From Leptodontidium sp. MPI-SDFR-AT-0119 (taxonomy: Eukaryota > Ascomycota > Leotiomycetes > Helotiales > Leptodontidiaceae), in the NCBI GenBank assembly GCA_020726505.1, contig JAHLEZ010000035.1, positions 124,001 to 188,000 of the forward strand: a DNA stretch of 64,000 nt, given 5' to 3'. The notes beneath the pieces were generated by a model. It saw nothing but the letters and a program-made list of their open reading frames with translations. It ran no database searches and was not told where the DNA came from. Position 1 is the stretch's first letter, and every line of letters begins with the position of its first letter. Positions 11,332 through 22,096 of the stretch are shown here, one piece after another. The translations under genes were made by a program, and so were the position numbers.

Positions 11332-12170
11332 GATGATGAACCAAGCCAGTCTGAAAGTGATGAGAAGAATGAGGGTAGAGTGGAACTCGAAGATCTGGTG
11401 GGCAAGTCATAAATGGATGAAGCTAATCATGATATCGAATTGTTAGCCAGACATTGGTGTAGCTCGGCCCAAACTTGGACAAGCCATCCTCCTGGAGGAA
11501 CTGGCTCCTCTCCAGCCTTCAAGCTCCCCGTCTGGCCTCCAGCGCCGCCGCCATCCCGGGTATCCCTTCCAGCAACCTAAAATTTCCTCTCGAGACCCCA
11601 TGGAACATGGACGAACCTGTCTGCCGCGCGTGGAATACTGTGGTCTTGGGATAAATAAAAATAATCACACCCCTGGAGTTTTTGGAGTAAGCCTCAAGCA
11701 AGGCACTTGACCAATAAGAATTCTAGATTTGACGGAATTCCGGGGTCGAAAGTGCTAGAAGCAGACAGCAGGTGTGTAGTTATTTATCCTTAGACCACAG
11801 TAATGCACAATGCAGCAGTGAGCAGTCGCCGTGCATGGATGTGGTCCGATGGCCAAAGGCAGATACTGGCTACAGGATGGCAGCTGGTGCAGATGCAGAT
11901 GCGAGCACTGTTCAAGCGTGCTCGGTATTCCGTTTTGCTCTTTTGTCCTAGCAAGGAAACCTTATTAGCTTCTAATGCCAAGACCGATTAAGGCAGTCAA
12001 TGTAAGATTGCGTCACAGATTCACAATCTTCTGTTTTATGATTGGTATAAGCGATGTGTAGTTTTTACATGTAGCTCTACGGTTGACGTTGATGCTCCTA
12101 AAAGATAGGTCGTTCTCTACAGAAAAGATAACAGCGCCGCTGAACCTCCATAATCACTTCTTTCATCCAA
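11332..12170. other. Promoter region of FMN dehydrogenase
   Basis: No credible gene in 839 bp. Frames at 11519-11701 and 11790-11991 lack coding features. It serves as promoter for the minus-strand dehydrogenase and holds the 3' UTR of the DUF3445 gene. Confidence 0.5.
11733..11742. promoter_or_regulatory. CGG-N4-CCG palindrome, possible Zn2Cys6 site
   Basis: CGGAATTCCG, a perfect inverted repeat. Similar sites occur at 13935, 18303 and 19705 in the other promoters of this block. Binding is inferred from the general form of Zn2Cys6 half-sites. Confidence 0.4.
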
Positions 12171-13643
12171 CTAGGATCTAAGATACCTCTTTACTGCCGG
12201 ACCCCAAGCAGGCCCACGTTTGTAGAAATACATTTTGGGAACGCTGCCTGCGTGGATCCCTTCGATTGCCTCCGCCAATTGTACTCCCAACCCTTCCTCT
12301 TTGATTTGCCTCACACTATACAGGTAGGTCTTGAACCCAAATACGATGGCCCTTGAGGAAGGTAAACGGTGTAAGGTCTGGCGTTCAGAGCGGAGAAATG
12401 TCTGGTGAATGACGTTAGCCTCCAAGTAAGAGAAACAACCCGTCCATTCTGTAGAAATTGACACAGAAATAAGAATGATGGGGGCACAACATACCTTGCC
12501 TACATCAATTGACTTCAGCTCTTCCACTTTATCACCCTCATGCGCATGATTTTCCCCAATTCCACTCTGAAATAACTCCTTATTCGTGTTGATAGTCCAA
12601 TTATGTCTTTTGACATACTGTCCCACCTCCAGTCTTTTGAAGAATCGATCCATGCTCATCTCCATCTTCTCTCCATAATTTGGCACAGGCCCATGGATGT
12701 CCGCAAGTCGCTTCCCAAGTTTACTTGCAGGGTTGAATCCTCCCGGGTTGACACAGACATATCCTTCCAAGACGTATTTCGGATCACTTGAATTTTCTTC
12801 TTCGATTAGGAAGAAGAGATCCTCGTCTATTGTGTGTCCGATGTTCTCAAGTATACGAACGGGGTCCAGATCCTGCGTTTTGAGAGATGGGAAACGTTCG
12901 CCTGTGACGAGGTTCTCATAGAACGTATCGTGCCGCGTATCGGCTCCTAAACCACCCTCTTGATGAACTTTGAACATGGTAGGATATCTCTTGGGGAGAT
13001 ATATCCCTAGTATCCATGTGTATAACTCGCGTAATGCTGGGGACACTCTCTGCACGTTGCTAACTCCAATCACGATGTCGTGATGGTCGAGGATGATTCT
13101 TTTGCGATACACAATTCGATCGGCATAGTTCTTGTCCATCAAATATAATTCTGATGGGTTCAAAGTCTGTGTTCCTATTATGCAGACTTATCAGAATTGT
13201 ACCAAACATTCTCCAGACAGTTATAAGGTGGGCTCGATTTCTAACAAGAACTAAAGCTTACCCATGGTGAGGTGATACTTGGGCTTGAATGCCCGAATTT
13301 GCTCGGGTTCCTGGTTTTTCCAATCAAATCCTTCCATAGCTTGAATCTTTGGGAATGTAGGATGAAGAAGAGAAGGATTTTCCTCTGGGGCATTCTTCTC
13401 ACATTGAATTTGCCATCTTCTTGATTTTTTCAGTTCTGCAGCTGTAACAGCCCACCACAGCATCACAACGACTGGGATCAACAGTAAAAGAGAGCCAAAT
13501 TGACCATACCAGGCCCACGAATCCATCATGTAGGTGTTTGAGAGCGCAATTGTTGCATGAAGACCCCAAAGGACACAGTGTTTTGATTCTTCTGCTTGTT
13601 TGTTGCGCTGTGATTTGGTAGGGCGATTTCGGAATTTTTTCAT
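12171..13643 (-). CDS. DUF3445 (haem-dependent oxidative N-demethylase-like) membrane protein
   Basis: Three exons (13643-13262, 13174-12495, 12401-12171) in matching phases give 430 aa. The N-terminus has a strongly hydrophobic segment (about residues 50-68, GSLLLLIPVVVMLWWAV), so the protein is probably anchored in a membrane with the large domain after it. The DUF3445 domain runs from about 115 to the end: YHLTMGTQTL, a basic RYPTMF region, ADIHGPVPNYGEKM, MDRFFKRL, RHNWTINT and SERQTLHRLPSS all match the fungal family. Bacterial relatives use haem to demethylate dimethylamine-type substrates; the fungal substrate is unknown. The gene is transcribed divergently from the adjacent monooxygenase, sharing a 632-bp promoter region. 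Confidence 0.85.
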
Positions 13644-14275
13644 GGGTTACAAGAATCCCCAAAGTAGAAAGTTTTCTACTACAAATTTGCTTGTCGTATC
13701 CCACTTAACTGCCGCAGTGGTGATGAATCACGCGTTTGAGTGACGAGATCTCTGATTAACATAATGCATGATTACCTTATTGGTTGGTCGTGGGGGTGGG
13801 CCTGATTGATTCTTCGGACAGAAATCAACGCTCCAAAACCCACGTGGCACTGTAGACTAATGTGGATTCTTCATATCCGGATGTTCACAATGGCATTCAT
13901 TATGCCCATGGCCGAGCCGCGCTAATCCGAAACCCGGAGTTCCGGAAAGACTGGATGCTCGGTGTCAAATACCCGATTACTACCCTACCTACCTACAATT
14001 GATCTTGGCTTACAGTTCGGGTATCATTGAAGCTAGTGACCGGCCAAGTAACTAAGCGGGGATCATCCCTTACCCTGCCAGGTTCGGCTTTTCCAGATAC
14101 TGAGCAGGTGTATGAGTATGGATCATCTTGCTAATCGATGCTACAAGAATCTCTACACTAAATGTTCAAGAACTTGACCGTCCAACTACTTGTCGAGCAA
14201 ACTCGGATCTCATCAGATACTATTGCACTCAACTTGTCACACACCTGATTGTCTTAACAGAAATAGACCAGCAAC
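13644..14275. promoter_or_regulatory. Divergent promoter between DUF3445 and monooxygenase genes
   Basis: 632 bp between two start codons pointing away from each other. It contains the palindrome at 13935-13944 roughly in the middle. No gene is seen. Confidence 0.6.
13935..13944. promoter_or_regulatory. CGG-N4-CCG inverted repeat, possible Zn2Cys6 site
   Basis: CGGAGTTCCG, 292 bp from the DUF3445 start and 332 bp from the monooxygenase start, so it could serve both genes. Confidence 0.4.
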
Positions 14276-16521
14276 ATGGGAGAAATGAAAGAGACTGGGT
14301 TAGAAGTCGTCTATGAGATCCCCGATGTTTCTTTCGGAAGTGCGCGACAGCTACGCGTCATCTGTATTGGAGCTGGAGCTTCTGGCATCAATTTGGCCTA
14401 CCAATTTGGGAGACACATGAAGAATTTTGACCTCCAGATTTATGAAAAGAACGAGGGTGTTGGTGGAACATGGCTAGAGAACAAGTGAGCTCATCCACTT
14501 TGAATGCGGATTCTGAGCTTGGGGATAATCTCATTGACAAAAAAAAAAATCAGGTATCCGGGTTGTGCATGTGATATTCCGGCCCATAATTATCAGTTCT
14601 CATGGGCGCCGAATCCACGGTGGACTCAGTTGTTAGTAGACTTCCTTTTACAGAATACAGGCTTTGATTGACCATGTACAATAGCTACGCTTCAGCTCCG
14701 GAAATTTTGAAGTACCTTCAGGACACCACTCGAAAATTCGATCTAGAAAAACATATGAATTTCCGACATAAAGTCACCCAAGCGAAATGGGATGAGGCGT
14801 CCGGGCTTTGGAATCTCGCTATCTTAGATGAGAGTACAGGTCGAGTTATCGAGGATTCTTGTCACATTCTAATCAATGGATCAGGTTTTCTCAAGTACGT
14901 TAGATGTGGGGTCCCCTTTCATAATCAAGATGCTAACTTCAAAAGCCATTGGAGATGGCCTGAAATTCCAGGGCTGCACTCCTTCGAAGGAGACCTTATG
15001 CATACCGCATCTTGGAAGGATGGTACCAATTTCAAGGACAAAAGAGTTGGAGTGATAGGGAATGGCTCCTCAGGAATCCAAGTCCTCGTCTCGCTATACC
15101 CAGGTAGATAGACTAGAATCCTCATTCATTAACCCCACCGCTAATAAGCAATTTACAGAAGTCAAGACTATGACTACCTTCATACGTAGTTCAACATGGG
15201 TCACGACTTCCTTCGCTCAGCAATTTGCCGGCCCGGATGGGGCAAACTTCGATTGTAGGCAACAAAAAATCTTGATTACGTTGGATCTCAAATAACCCAC
15301 TAACTACTCACTTGTTAGATACCGAAGAGCAAAAGGCTGAATTTGCCGGAAACCCACAGAAGATGCTGGCCTATCAAAAAGATCTGGAACTTGCAATGTC
15401 GGCAAGGTTTGAGCTGGTATGGATCGCTGGAAAGAATACGCTGAGCTAAGCAGCTGCTGACCCCTGGGGATTAGAATCTGAAGGACTCTCCTCTGCAAGA
15501 GCAAGCAAAGCAGTATCTGACAGCGCAGATGAAAGCCAAGCTAGGACAAGACCACCCTCTGACAAAAGTTATCATTCCTGACTTTGGAGTTGGCTGCAAG
15601 TAAGGATATCTACACGTAGCTAGCTAGATATCGATGGCTGACATATTGCACAGGCGACCTACGCCGGGCCTCGGGTATCTCGAAGCTTTGTCCAAGCCCA
15701 ACACCCGCGTCATAATGGAGCCTATCGCCGAAGTCCTGCCAAATGCTGTGAAATTGAAGTCCGGTGAGATTGTAGCGCTGGACTCGTTGATTTGCGCCAC
15801 AGGCTTCGACTATTCTTGGATCCCTCGCTTTCCAATCATCGGTCGTGGAGGTGTCGACATTCGTGAACTTTGGAAGGAGAGGCCCTACGGGTACATGGGT
15901 CTAGCAGTACATCATCTGCCCAATTACTTCGGTACAGCAAATAAGATTCTTTTCCTTCCAGCCCGGTGTGTAGACTGACAAATATCTAGTCTTCTTAGGT
16001 CCAAACTCACCACTTTCTCATGGCTCAACCCTCCCGACTCTTGAGATAGTCACAAAGTATATCTGTCGCATGGTCTGGAAGCTCCAAACCGAGAATTACA
16101 AATCTATGGTTCCAACCAACGCAGCCGTCGCTGATTTCTTGGCCCACTGCGATAAATTCCACCAGCGAACAATCTGGGGAACAAAATGCCGGTCCTGGTT
16201 CAAAGGAGGTAAAAACTCCTTCATCTCATTAAGGCAGTAATCAATGATCATTAGAATGAGACTAATGCCATGCATTTAGGCAAGGAGGATGGTCATGTAC
16301 TTACACATCCGGGCAGCCGCTTCCACAACGTCCACATGCTTATCAATCCCCGCTACGAAGACTGGGAGTGGACGAGTCTGTCGACCAACAGGTTCGCCTA
16401 TCTTGGCAACGGACTTACAGTCTTGGAGAAGGAAGAGAAGGAAGAGAAGGAAGAGAAGCGAAGAGACCCCACATGGTTTCTTGACGATCCTGATAAAGGC
16501 TATGAGGGTTTGATCTACTAG
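14276..16521 (+). CDS. FAD-dependent Baeyer-Villiger-type monooxygenase
   Basis: Ten exons in matching phases: 14276-14484, 14554-14631, 14685-14894, 14946-15103, 15159-15254, 15319-15416, 15475-15599, 15654-15931, 15990-16208 and 16280-16521; 570 aa. The enzyme inserts one oxygen atom using FAD and NADPH. The FAD Rossmann motif GAGASGINLAYQ is near residue 30, followed by [21 protein letters not shown], typical of class B flavin monooxygenases. The Baeyer-Villiger fingerprint FxGxxxHxxxW is seen as FEGDLMHTASW. The NADPH-binding motif GVIGNGSSGIQ follows, and ICATGFDYSW lies further on. A run of (KEE)n encoded by a GGAAGAGAA tandem repeat at about 16429-16457 is an odd late insertion near the C-terminus. 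Substrate is unknown. It is divergent from the DUF3445 gene. Confidence 0.93.
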
Positions 16522-17066
16522 ATAGAAGCAATCTTATCTATAAAGCTTTATTCACTTGTAGCTCGGGAACTATGTTGGATTCTTGGATTTGATACTATCT
16601 TACCTGACCTAGTCCTGGCCATAAATGCTATAACTCATGTGACCCCGATCATGCCCTGGCTTAGTCGAAAGGGGATTTGTCCTCCTCTCTTGACCAGCTG
16701 TTCTTTTACCTTCATATTATCTTCTACCAAGACTTTGTAATCACAGGGTAAAATATATGTTTCTGTACAGATCGAAGGAAACTTCAAGTTTCTAAACTCA
16801 TTCAAGTACTAAAATATGTCCTCAGCTGCCTGCGTACTACTACAGCTATACTTCTGACATCAATCACTTATAGGGAACCTAGGATTTGTCACTGAGTAGC
16901 CTGAACACTTTGGGAGAGAAATCACAAGGGACCATTTGAAATACCGTTATGTGGCGATAGCATTTTATTCCTGGTTCTGTAACTCAATCTCACATTATCC
17001 ATAGCATATACAGGGCCATCAAGCACTGCCACGATGATACAAACAAATAATGCAAACCGAAGCTAC
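16522..17066. other. Convergent intergenic spacer
   Basis: Lies between the 3' ends of the monooxygenase and PhyH genes. No gene is seen. Confidence 0.6.
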
Positions 17067-17960
17067 TTAAGAGTCCAATCCAAGATACTTCGCAATATTC
17101 TCAGAATGGACGGTCATGAGCCCTGGTGAGCCTTTGGGGTACTGACTGCGGAACCCCAAGAATGCCTGTGCCCTTTTTGGTAACGTCTTGACCAAATCCC
17201 GATCAATCAGAAGACAGTGCGCTTCTTCCTGAGCAAAGGCCGATGTGCAAATCGCGACGGAAACCACGCGACGGAAGAAATCTTTGGTCTTGTTCGCTCC
17301 TCCCCCGTGTACAATTCGGTCCTTGATCACCAAAACATCCCCGGCCCTCAATTCACAAGGAATGCATGCCGACTCCTCGCCAACATTGGCGTCATTTGCG
17401 TCGAATGGCCACTTGTCACTCCCTGGGCTGTAGCGCGTTGCTCCGTTCTCCTCGGTGGTGTCGGTCAAAGCGACGAGGAAGTTCACATAAGTGTCAGGCC
17501 CCTTCGGACCCATCTCGTAGAATGGCCACCAGTTACCAGCATCTCGATGCAGAGGTTGGGCAGCGCTGCCGGGGCCAATTTCGATCATTTGTGCCGTGCT
17601 AAGCCAGTAAGAACCGCTAGGCTTCTCGAGGATTTCGTGACAGATAGCATGCATATAGTCATCGTTCAGGATCACATCGCGCCAGGTCTTGCTGATGGTC
17701 GTAAGCTCATTGAGACGTTTGGTATTGCGCCCTTGGAAGTCCCTGAATAACTCTGGGATGTCGGAGTTTCCTGCTGGATTCAATTTTGCGAGATAGGGGT
17801 CTAGTTCGTTGTTGAAACTGCGAACTTCGTTGGCAGTCAGGAAGTTGCTGATGACACACCCACCATCTCGCGCGAGCACCCGAGTAACCTCAGCTACATC
17901 TGTCCCTTTGTCGAAACGGGTAAGGGAACCCTTCAAGCCGTTTGTATTTGCGATGGCCAT
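17067..17960 (-). CDS. Phytanoyl-CoA dioxygenase (PhyH) family protein
   Basis: Single-exon 297-aa Fe(II)/2-oxoglutarate dioxygenase. The iron facial triad is visible: H138 and D140 in PLHRDAGNWWP and H218 in RIVHGGGANKT. R230/R231 in FFRRVVSVAI is the likely 2-oxoglutarate anchor. A continuous frame extends 51 codons further upstream, but I chose the ATG at 17960 because MAIANTNGLKG starts a family-like N-terminus and the upstream part is basic and unlike the family. Fungal members of this type hydroxylate or desaturate alkaloids and other secondary metabolites, so a tailoring or catabolic role fits its neighbours. It is divergent from the DUF1349 gene across about 650 bp. Confidence 0.9.
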   Translation of the reverse strand: MAIANTNGLKGSLTRFDKGTDVAEVTRVLARDGGCVISNFLTANEVRSFNNELDPYLAKLNPAGNSDIPELFRDFQGRNTKRLNELTTISKTWRDVILNDDYMHAICHEILEKPSGSYWLSTAQMIEIGPGSAAQPLHRDAGNWWPFYEMGPKGPDTYVNFLVALTDTTEENGATRYSPGSDKWPFDANDANVGEESACIPCELRAGDVLVIKDRIVHGGGANKTKDFFRRVVSVAICTSAFAQEEAHCLLIDRDLVKTLPKRAQAFLGFRSQYPKGSPGLMTVHSENIAKYLGLDS

Positions 17961-18302
17961 AGTGTGTAAAGCAGTATAGTAATTGATTGTTCTTGTTCGT
18001 AGACAATTTTGGATGGTCCCGTAATACTCTTTTATGGTGTTATTTACATCGCCTTGCCTTCCAGCTTCAAGTTTCGCATCCCGGTGCGAGCCACGGAACG
18101 CACGGCTTCCCAATTTGACCCAGCTCTCTAGAGCTCATTCCAGCCAAAGTCCGAACATCCGAGTATGAAGCCCGAGAGCGTGTAGAAATAAGATCGTGGG
18201 GTGGATCCGGGGTATCGATTCCGTGTGTTGCTTTTACGTCGCTTAGTGATCCAAAAAAAAAAAAAAAAAAAAAAAAACAAGTGCAGACGCCAAGAAATGG
18301 TA

Positions 18303-18313
18303 CGGAAATTCCG
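18303..18313. promoter_or_regulatory. CGG-N5-CCG inverted repeat, possible Zn2Cys6 site
   Basis: CGGAAATTCCG; same half-sites as at 11733 and 13935 with one more base of spacing. Confidence 0.35.
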
Positions 18314-18485
18314 GACGCTAGAAAGCCCACGGAATATCGGTGGCCACGAGCAGTTTCAAAATCCGTACGATTTAAAACACTTCCACTGAAAGCCTATGTT
18401 GAATTTGGAGTATCCGATGCGTGGAAGAAAGAGGTGTAATACACAGAGAGTCAGATTTGAACCGGAAATCATGAGACAATTAGGG

Positions 18486-18493
18486 TATAAATA
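18486..18493 (+). promoter_or_regulatory. TATA box of DUF1349 gene
   Basis: TATAAATA lies 115-122 bp upstream of the ATG at 18608, a usual distance in fungi. Confidence 0.45.
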
Positions 18494-18607
18494 TCAGTAT
18501 CAAAATAGTGATAATCAATAACTTCCTTCAATTCAATTCTATCATCACTACCTATCCACTAGAAGTCAAAAGATACCTAAGACTTGTTATCTTTTATTGT
18601 ACCAACC

Positions 18608-19285
18608 ATGTCTTCTCTCAAGCTCATCCCTGTCAATCACTCCAATGAATTGGGGAACCTCCTCGCTCTGTCTGCGCCGGTTGGTACAGATATTACTGGT
18701 CGCCCAGGCGTCACCGACGGTACCGTCAAAGCTTACCAATTCCGATCCCCTATCTCAACCGTCTCTATTCCCTCGTCACAATTTCGACGCGCCCGTGTAA
18801 CATTCACATTCCCATCTACCGGTCTAGAGTGGGATCAGGCTGGCCTCCTCTTTCTACGACCACACCGTGATCTTCCGAAGCCGAACGCAGCCACCGGCGG
18901 CGATGAGAGGACAGCGCCAGGATTTGCAAAGATTGCGTTGGAGAACTTTCAGAACAGCACTTACTGCTCTGTCTCGGCTTCCAACGGCACTCTTCCAGAA
19001 TGGAGCTTGTGGCCAGTACCACAGAGGTCTTCGGAGCACCACAAAATTACACTGGAAATCGTCAAGCATGGTGCAATGTTGATTGCATTTTTGGTCGATG
19101 GCAAAAAGCAGCAACTTTTTCGTGCAGTGCCGTGGTGCTTCGATCATGTGGAAAAGGATGAGCCGAATATCTGGGTTGGAATATTTGTGTCTCGCCCAGA
19201 TTTGAAGAGCGAGACTAAGGAGCCTCTGACTATCCAATTCACCGATTTCGAGGTTGAGACTGAAGACGGGATTGTTAGATTTTAG
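18608..19285 (+). CDS. DUF1349 domain protein
   Basis: Single-exon 225-aa protein. DUF1349 is a concanavalin-like beta-sandwich family (the yeast homolog is called regulation of enolase protein 1) whose biochemical role is unclear. Typical features are a hydrophobic DQAGLLF segment after a WDQ motif, KIALENFQN, EWSLWPVP and IWVGIFVSRPD, followed by ITIQFTDFEVE near the C-terminus, here as LTIQFTDFEVE. No signal peptide or membrane segment is seen, so it should be cytosolic. The ATG at 18608 (ACCATGTC context) is preferred over an in-frame upstream codon. It is divergent from the PhyH dioxygenase and followed by a transporter on the same strand. Confidence 0.82.
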   Translation: MSSLKLIPVNHSNELGNLLALSAPVGTDITGRPGVTDGTVKAYQFRSPISTVSIPSSQFRRARVTFTFPSTGLEWDQAGLLFLRPHRDLPKPNAATGGDERTAPGFAKIALENFQNSTYCSVSASNGTLPEWSLWPVPQRSSEHHKITLEIVKHGAMLIAFLVDGKKQQLFRAVPWCFDHVEKDEPNIWVGIFVSRPDLKSETKEPLTIQFTDFEVETEDGIVRF

Positions 19286-19916
19286 GTCGTATAGTTGTCA
19301 TGGGGAATACAGAAAACAACACTTTAGATCTGAGCGTGTCTGCGTAACATGCTCTATGGAGCTGAAGACTCAACCGTGCATTAACTGCGGGAGATTCCGG
19401 TGCAAAAGCCACGAAAAGTAGTTTCTTTACTAGCAGAAAATTAGGAGGCACTGCGGCTGGCTGGATAGCAGGTGAGTACGGTACCGAGGCTTTGTGAAGC
19501 AATGGGATGGGAGTGTCCCCTTTGCTACAGTGATCATTGCCTAAACTCTGTGTTCCTTACAGAAACTGGACCTTGAAACTTGACGACTCCCTAATCAATG
19601 TAATGGCATGCCTAAGGTGCGATAACCCCTTATGTTGAACCCGTAGTGTTCATCTGGGGGTGCTAGAATAGTCCGGCCCACGCGTTCTTCGAGTCATGAA
19701 AATTCGGAAACCCGACTACAGTTGATATAACCCCGCATTACCCCAGGTCCATCTTCATGGTTTCCCCACCCCACACGACCTCAGAACCCTTTATTGACAA
19801 GTGTTAGCCAGTGACAATTTCGATTTTAAGAAAGTACCTAACATTTAAATAGAGCCTTAAGGGAAATCCTAACCTCTATTACCGACCACATTCCATCAAC
19901 AGTCAGATTAAGCAAG
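19286..19916. promoter_or_regulatory. Promoter region of MFS transporter
   Basis: 631 bp with no credible gene. Contains CGGAAACCCG at 19705-19714, about 200 bp before the transporter start. Confidence 0.5.
19705..19714. promoter_or_regulatory. CGG-N4-CCG element, possible Zn2Cys6 site
   Basis: CGGAAACCCG; the CGG and CCG half-sites and spacing match 11733 and 13935, but the centre is not palindromic. Confidence 0.35.
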
Positions 19917-21317
19917 ATGGCTACACTTCGCCAGGCATTTCCTGGTACGATTGTGGGAGCCAAGAAATTCTTATTTAACGAACCACTCTCGGTCCAGGAA
20001 AGTGTTGTAGATTGCCAGCTGGGTGACGAAATCAACACGCCCGTATACAAAGTGTACAAACGCAGATACATCGGACTCCTGCAGCTATGTCTCCTGAACC
20101 TGGTAGTGGCATGGAACTGGATCAACTTTGCTCCCGTCGCCGGTATTACTGCGGAGCATTTCAACACAACAATTGCTGTCATCAACTGGTTTTCGACGTC
20201 CTTTCTGTTCGCCTGCGTGTGCTCCAACGTTTTTGCGTCTCTGGCGCTCCGTAAAGGTCCGAAGTTCTCCATGATGGTTTCTGCCTCACTCATGATCGTC
20301 GGAGTGTGGCTCAAGTACGCTGGCACCAAGATTCACAGCCTCGGATTAGCCATGCTGGGCCAACTGCTTCTTGGTTTTGCTCAACCTTTCGTGCTTAACG
20401 CACCGGTCTTCTATTCCGAGACTTGGTTCACAGTCTCCACACGCACAACCGCCACTGCGATAGCCTCTATTCCCAGTCCATTTGGAGGAGTCATGGGATC
20501 TCTGGTTTCTCCAGCCTGGATCTTCGTCCCCGGGGACGTCGCTAAAACCTCCCTCTGGTTAGGCATCATCACTACTGCAATCTGTGTCCTCACTCCCTTT
20601 GTCCCCAAGTCACCACCCACATCACCCGCACCGCAGAATCCAGAGCATGAAAGGCAACAATTTTTGCCTGGCTTGGTCAATCTTTTCAAAAGTACCGAGT
20701 TCTATCTTATTTTATTCCCTTTTACAATCATCGCCGGTCTATTCAATGCTATCTCGACGGTCATGTGGATGATCCTCACCCCGTATGGATTCGACAATTC
20801 TAGTGTTGGCCTTTCGGGTGCTCTATTTATCGTCGTCGGTCTAGGGGTGTCGTTAATCCTGTCTCCCATTGCGGATAAGTGGAAGATCCATCTTATTATG
20901 ATGAAGATTGCCGCTGTACTTACGGGTTTTTCTTTCCTCGCGATGATCTGGGTGCCTCCAGCCAAGAGCAAGAGCTTTCTCTACGGAATATGCTCCCTGG
21001 CCAGCATCGCCATCCTCGGCGTGACGCCGGTTGCTCTGGAGTTCATCACTGAGGTCTTGTATCCCCTCCGAGTGGAACTAGCCATCTCTATCATGTGGCT
21101 CGGCGGCCAGCTTCTTGGGGGTATCTTGATTATCAGCATGAGTTATATGAGTGACAGCAACGGCACATATCAGCCTGCGCTGTACCTGACAGCCGCTTGC
21201 GCGTTGGCCGTCGCTCCACTGACGTTGTCTCTGGGCCTCTTTGGTCGCAGAGAGTACGTTGTCATGCAGCGGTCCAAGGAGCAAGCGGAGGCCCGTACTG
21301 CGCGTTTTGACGCCTAG
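19917..21317 (+). CDS. MFS transporter, FLVCR/DIRC2-like
   Basis: Single-exon 466-aa membrane protein with about 12 hydrophobic segments, beginning at YKRRYIGLLQLCLLNLVVAW (about residue 47). The segment NWINFAPVAGITAEHF and the loop GFAQPFVLNAPVFYSETWF are typical of FLVCR-related major facilitator proteins, which move haem, choline or other small molecules in animals. The fungal substrate is not known. A hydrophilic central loop (about 225-250, rich in P and S) divides the two six-helix halves. The N-terminal 45 residues and the C-terminal tail are polar and probably cytosolic. It closes the oxidative gene block and could import a substrate or export a product. Confidence 0.9.
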   Translation: MATLRQAFPGTIVGAKKFLFNEPLSVQESVVDCQLGDEINTPVYKVYKRRYIGLLQLCLLNLVVAWNWINFAPVAGITAEHFNTTIAVINWFSTSFLFACVCSNVFASLALRKGPKFSMMVSASLMIVGVWLKYAGTKIHSLGLAMLGQLLLGFAQPFVLNAPVFYSETWFTVSTRTTATAIASIPSPFGGVMGSLVSPAWIFVPGDVAKTSLWLGIITTAICVLTPFVPKSPPTSPAPQNPEHERQQFLPGLVNLFKSTEFYLILFPFTIIAGLFNAISTVMWMILTPYGFDNSSVGLSGALFIVVGLGVSLILSPIADKWKIHLIMMKIAAVLTGFSFLAMIWVPPAKSKSFLYGICSLASIAILGVTPVALEFITEVLYPLRVELAISIMWLGGQLLGGILIISMSYMSDSNGTYQPALYLTAACALAVAPLTLSLGLFGRREYVVMQRSKEQAEARTARFDA

Positions 21318-22096
21318 CACGGAAGAAGCAACACAAGGAATGAGACCCTCATGAACAGTGGTGCTAGGAGATTGTAACTGAGATCGTAGGGAGTGAGAGC
21401 TGCTGGCGTGTCAAGCGGAAACGGTTGAAATTTGAGGTTTACGTTGTGGATGGAGGATCATGGATGATGTATTGCTTGGTACTAAGCTTTAACAAAACAC
21501 TTCACTTCACGTCACGAAACATCTTTATGAGTCTCTGCCACCATGGTAATGCAAGGTAGGGTGGGATGGGGGGATGACTGACTTCCTGTTCGTCAATCGT
21601 CTTGCCTCGGAGCTGGTGGAGACGTCCGCGTTTGTGCTGTTAAAACCTCACTTGCGGTGTCTGTCCTCCTCGGCTTCTCGTAGCGTTTTTCGTTGTCTGG
21701 GTCAATGTCAACCCGTGTAGACTTTGGTTTAAGCCGCATCTGCCGCGGTTCGATGATGATACTCTTCATCTTCGGCAAAAGCCCACCTGCAGCAACTGGT
21801 TCACACTTATCATGACGTGCTGGTGTGGACCCTGGCATTTTTAACGCGTCCTGGGAAAAAAAAAGGATTTCACCCCGCCCTCGCGTCCTGTCAACACCAT
21901 TTACAAACCCCTCCAAGTCATCTATCCTAGCACACAATGAAAGGAATCAGATATTCCTCCCCCACAGCTGTAGCATGTCATCTCCTGAGCATCCCAAAGG
22001 GTATTTTCCTCTCTTTAAAATAAAGGTGCGGCCTAACACGATCCAGAGATCTGCTTTAACATCTTCCGATACCTTCTCCTCCCAACTCTAACGGCC
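21318..22096. other. Spacer without clear gene
   Basis: 3' flank of the transporter. Short frames on both strands lack family features, and one minus-strand frame (21593-21937) starts without ATG. Confidence 0.45.

Larger units (their letters stand above)
17961..18607. promoter_or_regulatory. Divergent promoter between PhyH and DUF1349 genes
   Basis: 647 bp between opposed starts. Contents: a homopolymeric A run at about 18251-18277, a CGG-N5-CCG repeat at 18303-18313 and a TATAAATA box at 18486-18493, 115-122 bp before the DUF1349 start. No gene is seen. Confidence 0.6.

Noticed and set aside
12493..12501. GC-AG intron in the DUF3445 gene
   Set aside because: A GC donor with the ACAG acceptor gives a frame, but the standard GTATGT donor with the CACCAG acceptor restores the family-typical SERQTLHRLP directly, so the ordinary intron is preferred.
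17961..18113. N-terminal extension of the PhyH protein
   Set aside because: The open frame is basic and unlike the family; the ATG at 17960 gives a standard start.
18251..18277. A-run as evidence of a retroposed gene
   Set aside because: It lies in a divergent promoter without a target duplication or nearby intronless copy; a simple homopolymer is the better reading.
21593..21937. 114-codon minus-strand frame
   Set aside because: Starts without ATG and has no recognisable feature.
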